53,943 nucleotides of DNA from Aminivibrio sp. (lineage in GTDB: Bacteria; Synergistota; Synergistia; Synergistales; Aminobacteriaceae), in contig NZ_JAESIH010000070.1 of assembly GCF_016756745.1 (NCBI RefSeq), forward strand, positions 1 through 53,943, written 5' to 3'. The position numbers and the translations under genes were made by a program. Below the pieces are notes generated by a model, which searched no databases, had not been told where the DNA came from, and was given only the letters and a program-made list of their open reading frames with translations. Within the stretch, counting starts at the first letter, position 1. The number at the start of each line of letters is the position of its first letter. This document shows positions 8,957-16,227 of this stretch, one piece after another.

Positions 8957-9786
8957 TCTCAATCCATCCCACGGCTCTCGTTTCCCCGGGGGCCGAACTC
9001 GGACCGGACGTGACGATCGGCCCGTACTGCATCGTCAAGGACCATGTGAAAATCGGGAGCGGCACGGTGCTCTCCTCATTCGTCACCCTCCTCGACTTCG
9101 TGGAGATCGGCGACAACTGCCGCATCGCCCAGAACGCCGTTCTCGGCGGCGAACCCCAGGATCACGGCTTCAAGGGAGAGGAATCCTGGGTCAGAATAGG
9201 CCGGGATGTCATCATCCGGGAAAACGTCACCATCCACAGGTCCACCGGTGAAGGCACTGTTACCGCTGTAGGCGACGGCTGCTTCATCATGGAGGGCGTC
9301 CATCTCGGACACAACGTGGTCATCGGGAAGAACGTCACCATGGCCAACAAGGTCGGCATGGCGGGGTTCTCCTCAGCGGGCGACGGGGCGGTTCTGGGCG
9401 GCATGGCCGGAGTCCACCAGTTCGTCCGGGTGGGGAAGCTGTGCATGATCGGCGGCCTGTCCAAGATCGTGAAGGATATCCCCCCCTTTCTCATGGCGGA
9501 CGGACATCCAGCGGGCATTTTCAGCCTCAACAAGGTGGGGATGCGCCGGGCGGGGTATGACGGTCCGGCGAGGGCGGCGGTAAAATCCTTCTACGACAGA
9601 CTGTTCCACAGCGGCCTTCCTTTTCGCAAATCTCTGGAACAACTGGCCGCGTCGGAGGAAGGCATGAGCGATACCGCCCGTGAGATAATCGATTTCTGCG
9701 CAGGGTCGAAACGGGGAGTTTCCCTGTGGCGCCGGCGTCACAGTGTGAGAGAGGACCGCCATGACGATCAGGCTCCTGGCGCTTGA
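8953..9786 (+). CDS. lpxA: UDP-N-acetylglucosamine O-acyltransferase LpxA
   Basis: A 277-residue acyltransferase for the first step of lipid A synthesis. The first 190 residues are hexapeptide repeats of a left-handed beta helix beginning [33 protein letters not shown] contains the catalytic His (His125 in E. coli), and GEPQDHGFKGEE is the external loop typical of LpxA. The helical C-terminal domain (RAAVKSFYDRLFHSGLPF) is present. The last 20 residues (SLWRRRHSVREDRHDDQAPG) look like tail sequence read through the start of kdsC, which overlaps by 26 bp. The start overlaps the fabZ stop as ATGA. Confidence 0.96.
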   Translation: MISIHPTALVSPGAELGPDVTIGPYCIVKDHVKIGSGTVLSSFVTLLDFVEIGDNCRIAQNAVLGGEPQDHGFKGEESWVRIGRDVIIRENVTIHRSTGEGTVTAVGDGCFIMEGVHLGHNVVIGKNVTMANKVGMAGFSSAGDGAVLGGMAGVHQFVRVGKLCMIGGLSKIVKDIPPFLMADGHPAGIFSLNKVGMRRAGYDGPARAAVKSFYDRLFHSGLPFRKSLEQLAASEEGMSDTAREIIDFCAGSKRGVSLWRRRHSVREDRHDDQAPGA

Positions 9787-10234
9787 TGTGGACGGAACTC
9801 TCACCGACGGCGGCGTCTACATGGACGGCGAAGGGGCCGAGTTCAAGCGGTTCGACATCCGGGACGGCATGGGGATCGCCCGTCTCAGAAAAGCCGGTGT
9901 GGAGATCGCCCTGATCAGCGGAAGGCATTCGGAGGCCACGGAGCAGCGGGCCCGGGATCTCGGCATCACCCGGCTCTGCAACGGCGTGGCCGACAAGATG
10001 GCCGTCCTGTCGGCCATCGTGGAGGAATTAGGGATCACATTTGCCGAGACGGCCTTTATGGGGGATGACGTGAACGACGTGGAATGCCTCCGGGCGGCCG
10101 GTCTGGCTGTGGTTCCGGCGGACGGCGTGCCCGAGGCCAGGGCCGCCGCGGATTACGTGACTTTTTCCCCGGCGGGGAGAGGGGCGGTCCGTGAGGCCGC
10201 CGAACTCATCCTCGCCGGAAACGGAGGGCAGTGA
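9761..10234 (+). CDS. kdsC: 3-deoxy-D-manno-octulosonate 8-phosphate phosphatase KdsC
   Basis: A 157-residue HAD-superfamily phosphatase that converts Kdo 8-phosphate to Kdo. It is the short, cap-less C0 type that works as a tetramer. Motif I is LALDVDGTLTDG (nucleophile and acid Asp), motif II is ALISGRHSEA, the lysine is in GVADKMAVL, and motif IV is AFMGDDVNDVEC. The sequence FKRFDIRDGMGIARL is characteristic of KdsC. The start lies inside the end of lpxA. It supplies Kdo together with kdsD, kdsA and waaA further along the window. Confidence 0.94.
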   Translation: MTIRLLALDVDGTLTDGGVYMDGEGAEFKRFDIRDGMGIARLRKAGVEIALISGRHSEATEQRARDLGITRLCNGVADKMAVLSAIVEELGITFAETAFMGDDVNDVECLRAAGLAVVPADGVPEARAAADYVTFSPAGRGAVREAAELILAGNGGQ

Positions 10235-10235
10235 C

Positions 10236-11345
10236 GTGGCGGGAAAAGGCAGAACCTTCGGGCTTCTCGACAGGTACATTCTGAAGGAGCTTTCAGGCTC
10301 CTTTCTTTTCGGCGTCACGGCCTTCACCATGGTCTTCGTGGCGGGCGACCTGCTCTTCCAGGCGGCGAACCTCATGATCGAACAGGGGGTCTCCCTTTCG
10401 CTGGTGACGCGGCTCTTTGTCTACCGTCTCCCCGAGGTCGTGGCCATGACCCTTCCCATGGCGAGCCTCCTGTCGTCCCTGCTCACCTTCAGCCGCCTGT
10501 CCACGAACAGCGAGCTGGTGGCCCTGAAAGCGGCGGGCATCCCCTTCCACCGCATTCTCCGTCCCGTCTTCATCGCCTCCATCCTGGTGGGGATCGTGGC
10601 CCTCGTGGGCAACGAAACCCTGGTCCCCTTCTCCAACAGGGCCGCTGAAAACCTCATGAAGTTCGAGGTCATGCGGGAGAAGCCCTCCATGCTCAAGGAA
10701 AAGGTCTTCCTCCGGGAGGAAAGCGGGGGCGTGCTCCGCCGGGTGATCTACCTTGACCAGCTCAAGGCCAGGGAGGGCACCATGAAGGACGTGATCATCC
10801 AGGAGTTCGAGGGGGGACGCCTCAGCCGCATCTCCCTGGCCGACAACGGAATATGGGGCGACGGAGAATGGTGGCTCCGGGACGGACAGGTCTTCGAAGT
10901 CACCCCGGAAGGCAGGGTCAACCCCCTTCTCCGGTTCGAGCGGCAGAAGCTCCAGCTGAACCTGACCCCGGCCCAGGTGGAAAAGGCTTCCAGAAAGCCC
11001 TCGGAGATGAGCTCCGTGGAACTTCTGGCCCAGATTGCCCTTCTGTCGAAGGAAGGGCGGAACCTGGCTCCCCTCAAGGTGATGTTCCATCTCCGCCTTG
11101 CCCTTCCCTGGGCAAGCGTTGTGCTTGCCGTGCTCGGCGCCAGCCTCGGCGTCCGCTCAAGCAGGGCGGGGCCGGGGATCGGATTCGGTCTCAGCGTCCT
11201 CATCGTCTTCGCCTATTACGTCACCATGTCCTTCAGCCGTGCCCTGGGCGAGGCGGGATACCTCTTCCCGGCCATAGCCGCCTGGATTCCCAACGTGGTC
11301 TTTCTCCTCGTGGGAGGATACTTCGCCCGCCGGGCAAACGGCTGA
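10236..11345 (+). CDS. LptF/LptG family LPS export permease
   Basis: A 369-residue inner-membrane protein of the YjgP/YjgQ family, which with LptB and LptC pulls LPS out of the inner membrane. Three N-terminal TM helices (GSFLFGVTAFTMVFVAG, EVVAMTLPMASLLSSLL, FIASILVGIVALVGNETL) and three C-terminal ones (LPWASVVLAVLGASLGV, GIGFGLSVLIVFAYYVTMSF, AAWIPNVVFLLVGGYF) flank a periplasmic beta-jellyroll (about 120-270). The GTG start is preferred because GGAGGG lies before it and the protein then begins just ahead of LLDRYILKELSG, as in the family. An ATG 45 bp upstream is in frame but inside kdsC. LptF and LptG cannot be told apart, and no second copy or LptB is in the window. Confidence 0.9.
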   Translation: MAGKGRTFGLLDRYILKELSGSFLFGVTAFTMVFVAGDLLFQAANLMIEQGVSLSLVTRLFVYRLPEVVAMTLPMASLLSSLLTFSRLSTNSELVALKAAGIPFHRILRPVFIASILVGIVALVGNETLVPFSNRAAENLMKFEVMREKPSMLKEKVFLREESGGVLRRVIYLDQLKAREGTMKDVIIQEFEGGRLSRISLADNGIWGDGEWWLRDGQVFEVTPEGRVNPLLRFERQKLQLNLTPAQVEKASRKPSEMSSVELLAQIALLSKEGRNLAPLKVMFHLRLALPWASVVLAVLGASLGVRSSRAGPGIGFGLSVLIVFAYYVTMSFSRALGEAGYLFPAIAAWIPNVVFLLVGGYFARRANG

Positions 11346-11346
11346 C

Positions 11347-12210
11347 ATGCTGAAAGGGTTGATTTTTATGAAAAACATGTCAGGCTCCGCCGCCCTCATC
11401 GCCGGAGAAGGCGTCCTTCCTGAAGAAACCGCCCGGCAGATGGTCGGAGCCGGGATGGACGTCACAGTCTATTCCTTCACGGGCGGAGCGGAGGACCGGT
11501 TCCCCTTCCTTCCGAAGGACCGGGTGCTTTCCCTGCTCTCCCTCCCCGGATGTGAAGGGAAGCTGAGTCTTCAGGCCCTCCTCGCCGACCTCAGGACCAG
11601 GGGTATACTGTCCGTCTGCATGGCGGGGCTCATCCCCAAGACCATCATGTACGGCGACGGCACGGCGGATTCTTCCCTCCTCGGGATGCTCTCGCCCGGC
11701 ACAAACGACGATCACAGCCTCCTGGGCCGCATTGTGGCGGCCTTCGAGAGCTTCGGTCTCCAGGTCCTCCCCTACGCGGGGTTTGTAGGTGAGAGCCTGG
11801 CGGCGGAAGGATTTCTCGCGGGCCGGGAACCCTCTGACAATGAACGGGAGGATGTGAGCTGCGGAAAGCGGATTCTTTCCGTCACCCTTCCCCTCTCCTT
11901 CGGCCAGTCTGTGGTGGTGGCCCGGGGCGCCGTGGTCGCCGTGGAAGCCATGGAAGGCACCGACGAAATGATCCGCCGGGCGGGGAAACTGCTTTCAGGA
12001 GCGCCGGGCGTTGTGGTAAAGATGATGCGCCCCGACCAGGACATCCGGTTCGATCTCCCCACGGTGGGGACGGGAACCCTCCGGGCCATGTCGGCTGCGG
12101 GGCTGACTTGCCTCGCCGTGGAGGCGGGACGGGCCATCATCCTGGACCGGCCCGGGTTCGCCTCCCTCGCGGAGAGTCTCTCCATCGCCGTGGAGGGCAT
12201 TACCCCGTGA
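11347..12210 (+). CDS. lpxI: UDP-2,3-diacylglucosamine pyrophosphatase LpxI
   Basis: A 287-residue LpxI (DUF1009) protein that cleaves UDP-2,3-diacylglucosamine to lipid X and UMP; it replaces LpxH in many non-enteric bacteria. Seen features are ALIAGEGVLPEETARQM near the N-terminus, the domain junction around residues 115-135 (PGTNDDHSLLGRIVAAFE) with the conserved DD, and the C-terminal catalytic domain with VAVEAMEGTDEMIRRAG and VGTGTLRAMSAAGLTCLAVE. Both ATG 11347 and ATG 11368 are possible starts; neither has a strong ribosome binding site. Its stop overlaps the lpxB GTG start. Confidence 0.92.
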   Translation: MLKGLIFMKNMSGSAALIAGEGVLPEETARQMVGAGMDVTVYSFTGGAEDRFPFLPKDRVLSLLSLPGCEGKLSLQALLADLRTRGILSVCMAGLIPKTIMYGDGTADSSLLGMLSPGTNDDHSLLGRIVAAFESFGLQVLPYAGFVGESLAAEGFLAGREPSDNEREDVSCGKRILSVTLPLSFGQSVVVARGAVVAVEAMEGTDEMIRRAGKLLSGAPGVVVKMMRPDQDIRFDLPTVGTGTLRAMSAAGLTCLAVEAGRAIILDRPGFASLAESLSIAVEGITP

Positions 12211-13355
12211 CGCAGGGCGGGAGGGGCATCTTTTTCAGCTGCGGCGAGGTCTCCGGAGACGGGTACGCCGCCGCCGTGCTGGACGCCTTGCGGAGGAGGG
12301 GATTTACGGGGTCCCTCTTCGGCATGGGCGGCCCCCTCGCTGCCGGTGCTGGAACGGAGATTGTCTCCGACTCCAGGGCCCTTCATCTCATGGGCGTCGC
12401 GGACGTCCTTCCCGCCATTCCCCGTCTTCTGCGGCTGAAGAAAAGCCTCGTCGACCTTGTGATCTCCCGTCGGCCCGGAGCCGTGCTCCTCATCGACAGC
12501 CCGGACTTTCACCTTCCCCTCGCCGCCTCGCTCCGCAGGAGCGGATGGCGGGGACCCATCGTCTACGCCGTGCCTCCCACGGTGTGGGCCTGGCGTTCCG
12601 GGAGGGTGAAGAACCTCCGCAGGGACACGGACCTCTGCCTTCCCCTGTTCCGGTTCGAGCACGAGTATCTTCTCCGGGCCGGGGTCAATTCGGCATGGAT
12701 AGGGCACCCCCTCGTGGATGAATTTTCAGGGCCCCTCCCGAAGGAATCCGACCCGAAGCGGATCGCTCTCCTCCCGGGGAGCAGGCGGTCCGAAGTTTTC
12801 CGACTCCTGCCGCCCCTGGTGGAATGCGCTTCTTTTTTGAAGGACAGGGGGTACCGTCCGGTGTTCTCCATCGCTCCGGGAATGCCCGAAGATATCAGAA
12901 AGCGCCTGCGGGACGAACTGAAGGGCCATGAAACCTGGGAAGGCCCCGGGCGGGAACTCCTGGCGTCGAGCGCTGCCGCGGCGGGGGCGAGCGGCACCGT
13001 CGCGGTGGAGGCCATGATGCTCGGCAAATTCATGGCCGTTCTCTACAGGGGAGGCTTTCTCTCCTGGCTCGCCTGGAAGGCCCTGGTGAAGACGCCCCGC
13101 ATTTCCATCCCCAACCTCCTTGCCGGAGAGGAACTGTACCCGGAGTTCATTCAGGGCAGGGCCACGGGCAGGAATGCCTTCTCGGCTCTCATGGGCTTCC
13201 TGGAGGACGAGCGGGTCGCGGAACAAGTCCGGGCGGGCCTCTCGTCGGCCCGAAGCGCCATGGGGCTCCCCGGGGCCGTGGATTTCTGGGCGGAGCGCCT
13301 TGAAGCCCTATTTTCGGCTCAAGCAGGAATCCCAGGGAAAGGCGTGGGCGCATGA
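12207..13355 (+). CDS. lpxB: Lipid-A-disaccharide synthase LpxB
   Basis: A 382-residue GT19 glycosyltransferase joining lipid X and UDP-diacylglucosamine into the beta-1,6 disaccharide. The length equals that of E. coli LpxB. Motifs are FFSCGEVSGDGYAAAVL at the start, LLIDSPDFHLPLA, YAVPPTVWAWRSGRVK, IGHPLVDEF, the nucleotide-binding LLPGSRRSEVFRLLP and AGASGTVAVEAMMLGKFMAVLY. The GTG at 12207 is chosen because it couples to the lpxI stop as GTGA and leaves only a few residues before the conserved FFSCGE. It overlaps the next, LpxB-like, gene by 4 bp. Confidence 0.96.
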   Translation: MTQGGRGIFFSCGEVSGDGYAAAVLDALRRRGFTGSLFGMGGPLAAGAGTEIVSDSRALHLMGVADVLPAIPRLLRLKKSLVDLVISRRPGAVLLIDSPDFHLPLAASLRRSGWRGPIVYAVPPTVWAWRSGRVKNLRRDTDLCLPLFRFEHEYLLRAGVNSAWIGHPLVDEFSGPLPKESDPKRIALLPGSRRSEVFRLLPPLVECASFLKDRGYRPVFSIAPGMPEDIRKRLRDELKGHETWEGPGRELLASSAAAAGASGTVAVEAMMLGKFMAVLYRGGFLSWLAWKALVKTPRISIPNLLAGEELYPEFIQGRATGRNAFSALMGFLEDERVAEQVRAGLSSARSAMGLPGAVDFWAERLEALFSAQAGIPGKGVGA

Positions 13356-14452
13356 AGTCCGTCCTTCTCCTCGCCAACGGCCCGGGAGAGCTCTGGGGAT
13401 GGGTCCGTCCCGTGGCGGCGGAACTGAAGCGCCGTTCCCGGAATGTAACCCTCCTTCTTCTTCCCTGCCAATTTGCCTCCGGCGAGGAGCGAAGAGTGGC
13501 GGAAAACCTAGCTCCTGACGAACTCCGGGGACCTTCAGGTCTCGCGGGAACGCTGAGGGACGCCCTTGTTCTGGGGCGCACCGCCGAGGCCGTCCTCCAG
13601 CTCGGGGGTGACCCGGCCTGGGGCCGGATCGCCGCCTGGGCTGGACGGGCCCCTCTTTTGTGCTATGCTTACGGCAGAAAAAACGGCCTTTCCTCCTTCG
13701 ACAGGGTCTTCACAGCCTATCCTCCTATGGCGGAACTCATGGGAGAAGGTGTACAGGTAGTCGGGGACCTGGTCAGGGATTCGCTCGCCCTCGACGGGCA
13801 GGATTTCTCCGGGGACGATGCGGCGCCGGCGGTCCTGTTTTTCCCAGGGAGCCGGGCCGCCATCCGGGAGTTTTCCTTCCCCTTTCTCAGGGAAATGCTG
13901 CCTTTCCTGAAGAACCGGGCCCCGGGATGGCGTTTCAGCGTCGTCCTCTCTCCGTTTTCCACCCAAGGAGAGGAGGAGGCGTGGCGCTCTGCGGGCTTTT
14001 ATTCCGCCAGGGGCGCTGAAGCATTCAGGGGAGCGGAGTTTGCCGTCACCCAGCCGGGGACCAATACTCTGGAACTCATGTACCGGAGAATTCCCTTCTG
14101 CGTGCTTGTGCCCTTCACCTCTCTGCGGAAAATTCCCCTTCCGGGGCTTCCCGGTCTGTTCGCCTCCCTCCCGGGGATCGGGCCGAGTCTTCGGGAAACG
14201 GTTCTCAGGCGCAGGAGGAAAAAAATGGAACTTCTGGCCTGGCCGAACCGACTCGCGGGAAGAATGCTGGCGGAAGAATTTATCGGGGACTATTCCCCCG
14301 AAACGGCGGCGGAGTTCGTGATCTCGTGGCTCCGGGACCGGTCCAGGAGGGACGGGCTCCGGGACGCCCTCGGGGAAGTGGCCGCATCGGCTCCTCCCGG
14401 CGCCGCCGCTGCCGTCGCCGACGAAATAGAAAGGATGGCTGTCAGGGAATGA
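13352..14452 (+). CDS. LpxB-like GT-B glycosyltransferase, paralogue
   Basis: A 366-residue GT-B protein that looks like a diverged LpxB relative. It begins LLLANGPGELWGWVRPVAAEL, matching the position of the LpxB SGEVSGD loop, and has VLFFPGSRAAIREFSFPFL where LpxB has LLPGSRRSE. It has AVTQPGTNTLELMYRRIPFCVLVPF where LpxB has the donor-binding SGT..E motif. The SGEVSGD signature itself is replaced, so it should not be called LpxB. Substrate is unknown; its place between lpxB and msbA by 4-bp overlaps on both sides argues for a step on lipid A or the inner core before flipping. It is one of three LpxB-type modules in this operon. Confidence 0.75.
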   Translation: MKSVLLLANGPGELWGWVRPVAAELKRRSRNVTLLLLPCQFASGEERRVAENLAPDELRGPSGLAGTLRDALVLGRTAEAVLQLGGDPAWGRIAAWAGRAPLLCYAYGRKNGLSSFDRVFTAYPPMAELMGEGVQVVGDLVRDSLALDGQDFSGDDAAPAVLFFPGSRAAIREFSFPFLREMLPFLKNRAPGWRFSVVLSPFSTQGEEEAWRSAGFYSARGAEAFRGAEFAVTQPGTNTLELMYRRIPFCVLVPFTSLRKIPLPGLPGLFASLPGIGPSLRETVLRRRRKKMELLAWPNRLAGRMLAEEFIGDYSPETAAEFVISWLRDRSRRDGLRDALGEVAASAPPGAAAAVADEIERMAVRE

Positions 14453-16227
14453 GCCTGAAGACTACCCAACAAGGCGGCGAAAGCCGGGGAAAGAAATCGG
14501 TCTACCTTCGGCTCCTTGCCTGCGCCCGCCCCTACCGAAAACGGTTTTTCCTCGCGGTAGGGTGCATGTTCCTCGCGTCGGCCTGCAACGTGGTCCCTCC
14601 CTGGCTGCTCAAAAACGTGGTGGACGATGTCCTCATCGCCCGGAATACGACCATACTCAACACCCTTCCTTTCCTCCTGGTGGCCCTCTTCGCCGGGAAG
14701 GGCATCGCCTCCTACGGCCACCAGTACCTGATGAACTGGGTGGGGCAGAACGTGGTCATGGATCTTCGCCTGCGGCTTTACGACCACATCCAGAGAATGT
14801 CCCTCCGGTATCTCTACGGGAACCGCCTCGGTGAGATCATGTCCCGCATCACCAACGACGTGACCATCCTCCAGAACCTGGTCACCTCCGTGCTGATCAA
14901 TCTTGTCGTCCAGTCGGTCTCCTTCCTCGGCATGGTGGGCTTTCTGCTGTACATCAACTGGAAACTCACCCTCATCACTTTCGCCATACTGCCCCCCACC
15001 GTGCTGATCCTCGACCGGGCGTCGAAGAAGCTCCGGGTCGTGGGACACACCATCCAGAGCGAGCTCGCGGGGCTCTCCGCGGTGGTGCAGGAGGCCTTTT
15101 CGGCGGTGCGGATCGTCCGCTCCTTCGCCACGGAGGACCTTGAGCTATCCCGCTTCCGCAGGAGCAACCGGGAGAACTTCAGGGCGGTGATGCACGGCGT
15201 CCAGGTGCAGGCAGCCCTGGCAGCAACCATCGAGCTGGCCCTCATCACCGCCCTGGCCCTCATCCTCTGGCTCGGCGGAAGGCAAGTCGTCGGGGGCGGC
15301 CAGACCCCCGGAGAGCTCATCGCCTTCCTTGGGTACCTTGCGTTCCTGGTTCAGCCCATCCGGGCCTTCACCTCCGTGATCGGCTCCATGCAGCTCGGCC
15401 TCGCGGCGGCCGAGCGCATCTTCGGCCTTCTGGACATTCCCGGGGAGGTGGAGTCCCCGGCGAACCCGGTCCCCCTGGGGGTGCTGGAAGGGCGCATTGC
15501 CTTCCGGAACGTCACCTTCTCCTACACCGAAGGGCAGCCGGTCCTCAGGGACATTTCCCTTGAAATCGCCCCCGGAGAAAAAGTGGCCCTGGTGGGACCC
15601 ACTGGTTCGGGCAAGTCTACTCTCGCCGACCTCATCCCCCGGTTCTACGACCCCGACAGCGGAACAGTCCTTGTGGACGGCGCGGACCTCAGGAGGGTGA
15701 ACCTCCGGGAGCTGAGAAAGCAGATCGGGATCGTTCCCCAGGAGTCCCTCCTGATGAAGGGGACCATCGCCTTCAACATCTCCTACGGCCTGCCGGAACT
15801 TTCTCCGGAGCAGATACGGGAAGCCGCGGACATCGCGGGCATCCTTTCCTTCATCGAATCCCTCCCTGAAGGGTTCGAAACGGAGGTTGGGGAGCGGGGC
15901 GTCACCCTGAGCGGAGGGCAGAGGCAGCGTATCGCCATCGCCCGGGCGGTGGTGCGCAACCCGAGGATCCTCATCCTCGACGAGGCCACATCCTCCCTGG
16001 ACCTCGAGGTGGAGCGGCAGGTCCAGGAGGCCATGAACCGGGCCATGAAGGGACGGACCTCCCTCGTCATCGCCCATCGTCTTTCCACAGTACGGAATGC
16101 CGACCGGATCGTGGTCCTTGACGGCGGGCGCATTGTAGAGCAGGGGCGGCACGAGGATCTTCTTGCCTTTGGTGGAATGTACAGCAGGCTCCACAACCTC
16201 CAGTTCGACCGGGGAACGGGAAAATGA
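14449..16227 (+). CDS. msbA: MsbA-type ABC lipid exporter
   Basis: A 592-residue half-transporter with fused membrane and ATPase domains, expected to flip lipid A-core across the inner membrane as a homodimer. Residues about 20-310 carry six TM helices (for example FFLAVGCMFLASACNVVPPW and LALITALALILWLGG). The nucleotide-binding domain has Walker A GPTGSGKST, Q-loop IGIVPQESLL, signature LSGGQRQRIAIARA, Walker B ILILDEATS and H-loop VIAHRLST. The position, coupled by ATGA overlaps to the LpxB-like gene and to lpxK, supports MsbA rather than a drug exporter. Confidence 0.92.
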   Translation: MSLKTTQQGGESRGKKSVYLRLLACARPYRKRFFLAVGCMFLASACNVVPPWLLKNVVDDVLIARNTTILNTLPFLLVALFAGKGIASYGHQYLMNWVGQNVVMDLRLRLYDHIQRMSLRYLYGNRLGEIMSRITNDVTILQNLVTSVLINLVVQSVSFLGMVGFLLYINWKLTLITFAILPPTVLILDRASKKLRVVGHTIQSELAGLSAVVQEAFSAVRIVRSFATEDLELSRFRRSNRENFRAVMHGVQVQAALAATIELALITALALILWLGGRQVVGGGQTPGELIAFLGYLAFLVQPIRAFTSVIGSMQLGLAAAERIFGLLDIPGEVESPANPVPLGVLEGRIAFRNVTFSYTEGQPVLRDISLEIAPGEKVALVGPTGSGKSTLADLIPRFYDPDSGTVLVDGADLRRVNLRELRKQIGIVPQESLLMKGTIAFNISYGLPELSPEQIREAADIAGILSFIESLPEGFETEVGERGVTLSGGQRQRIAIARAVVRNPRILILDEATSSLDLEVERQVQEAMNRAMKGRTSLVIAHRLSTVRNADRIVVLDGGRIVEQGRHEDLLAFGGMYSRLHNLQFDRGTGK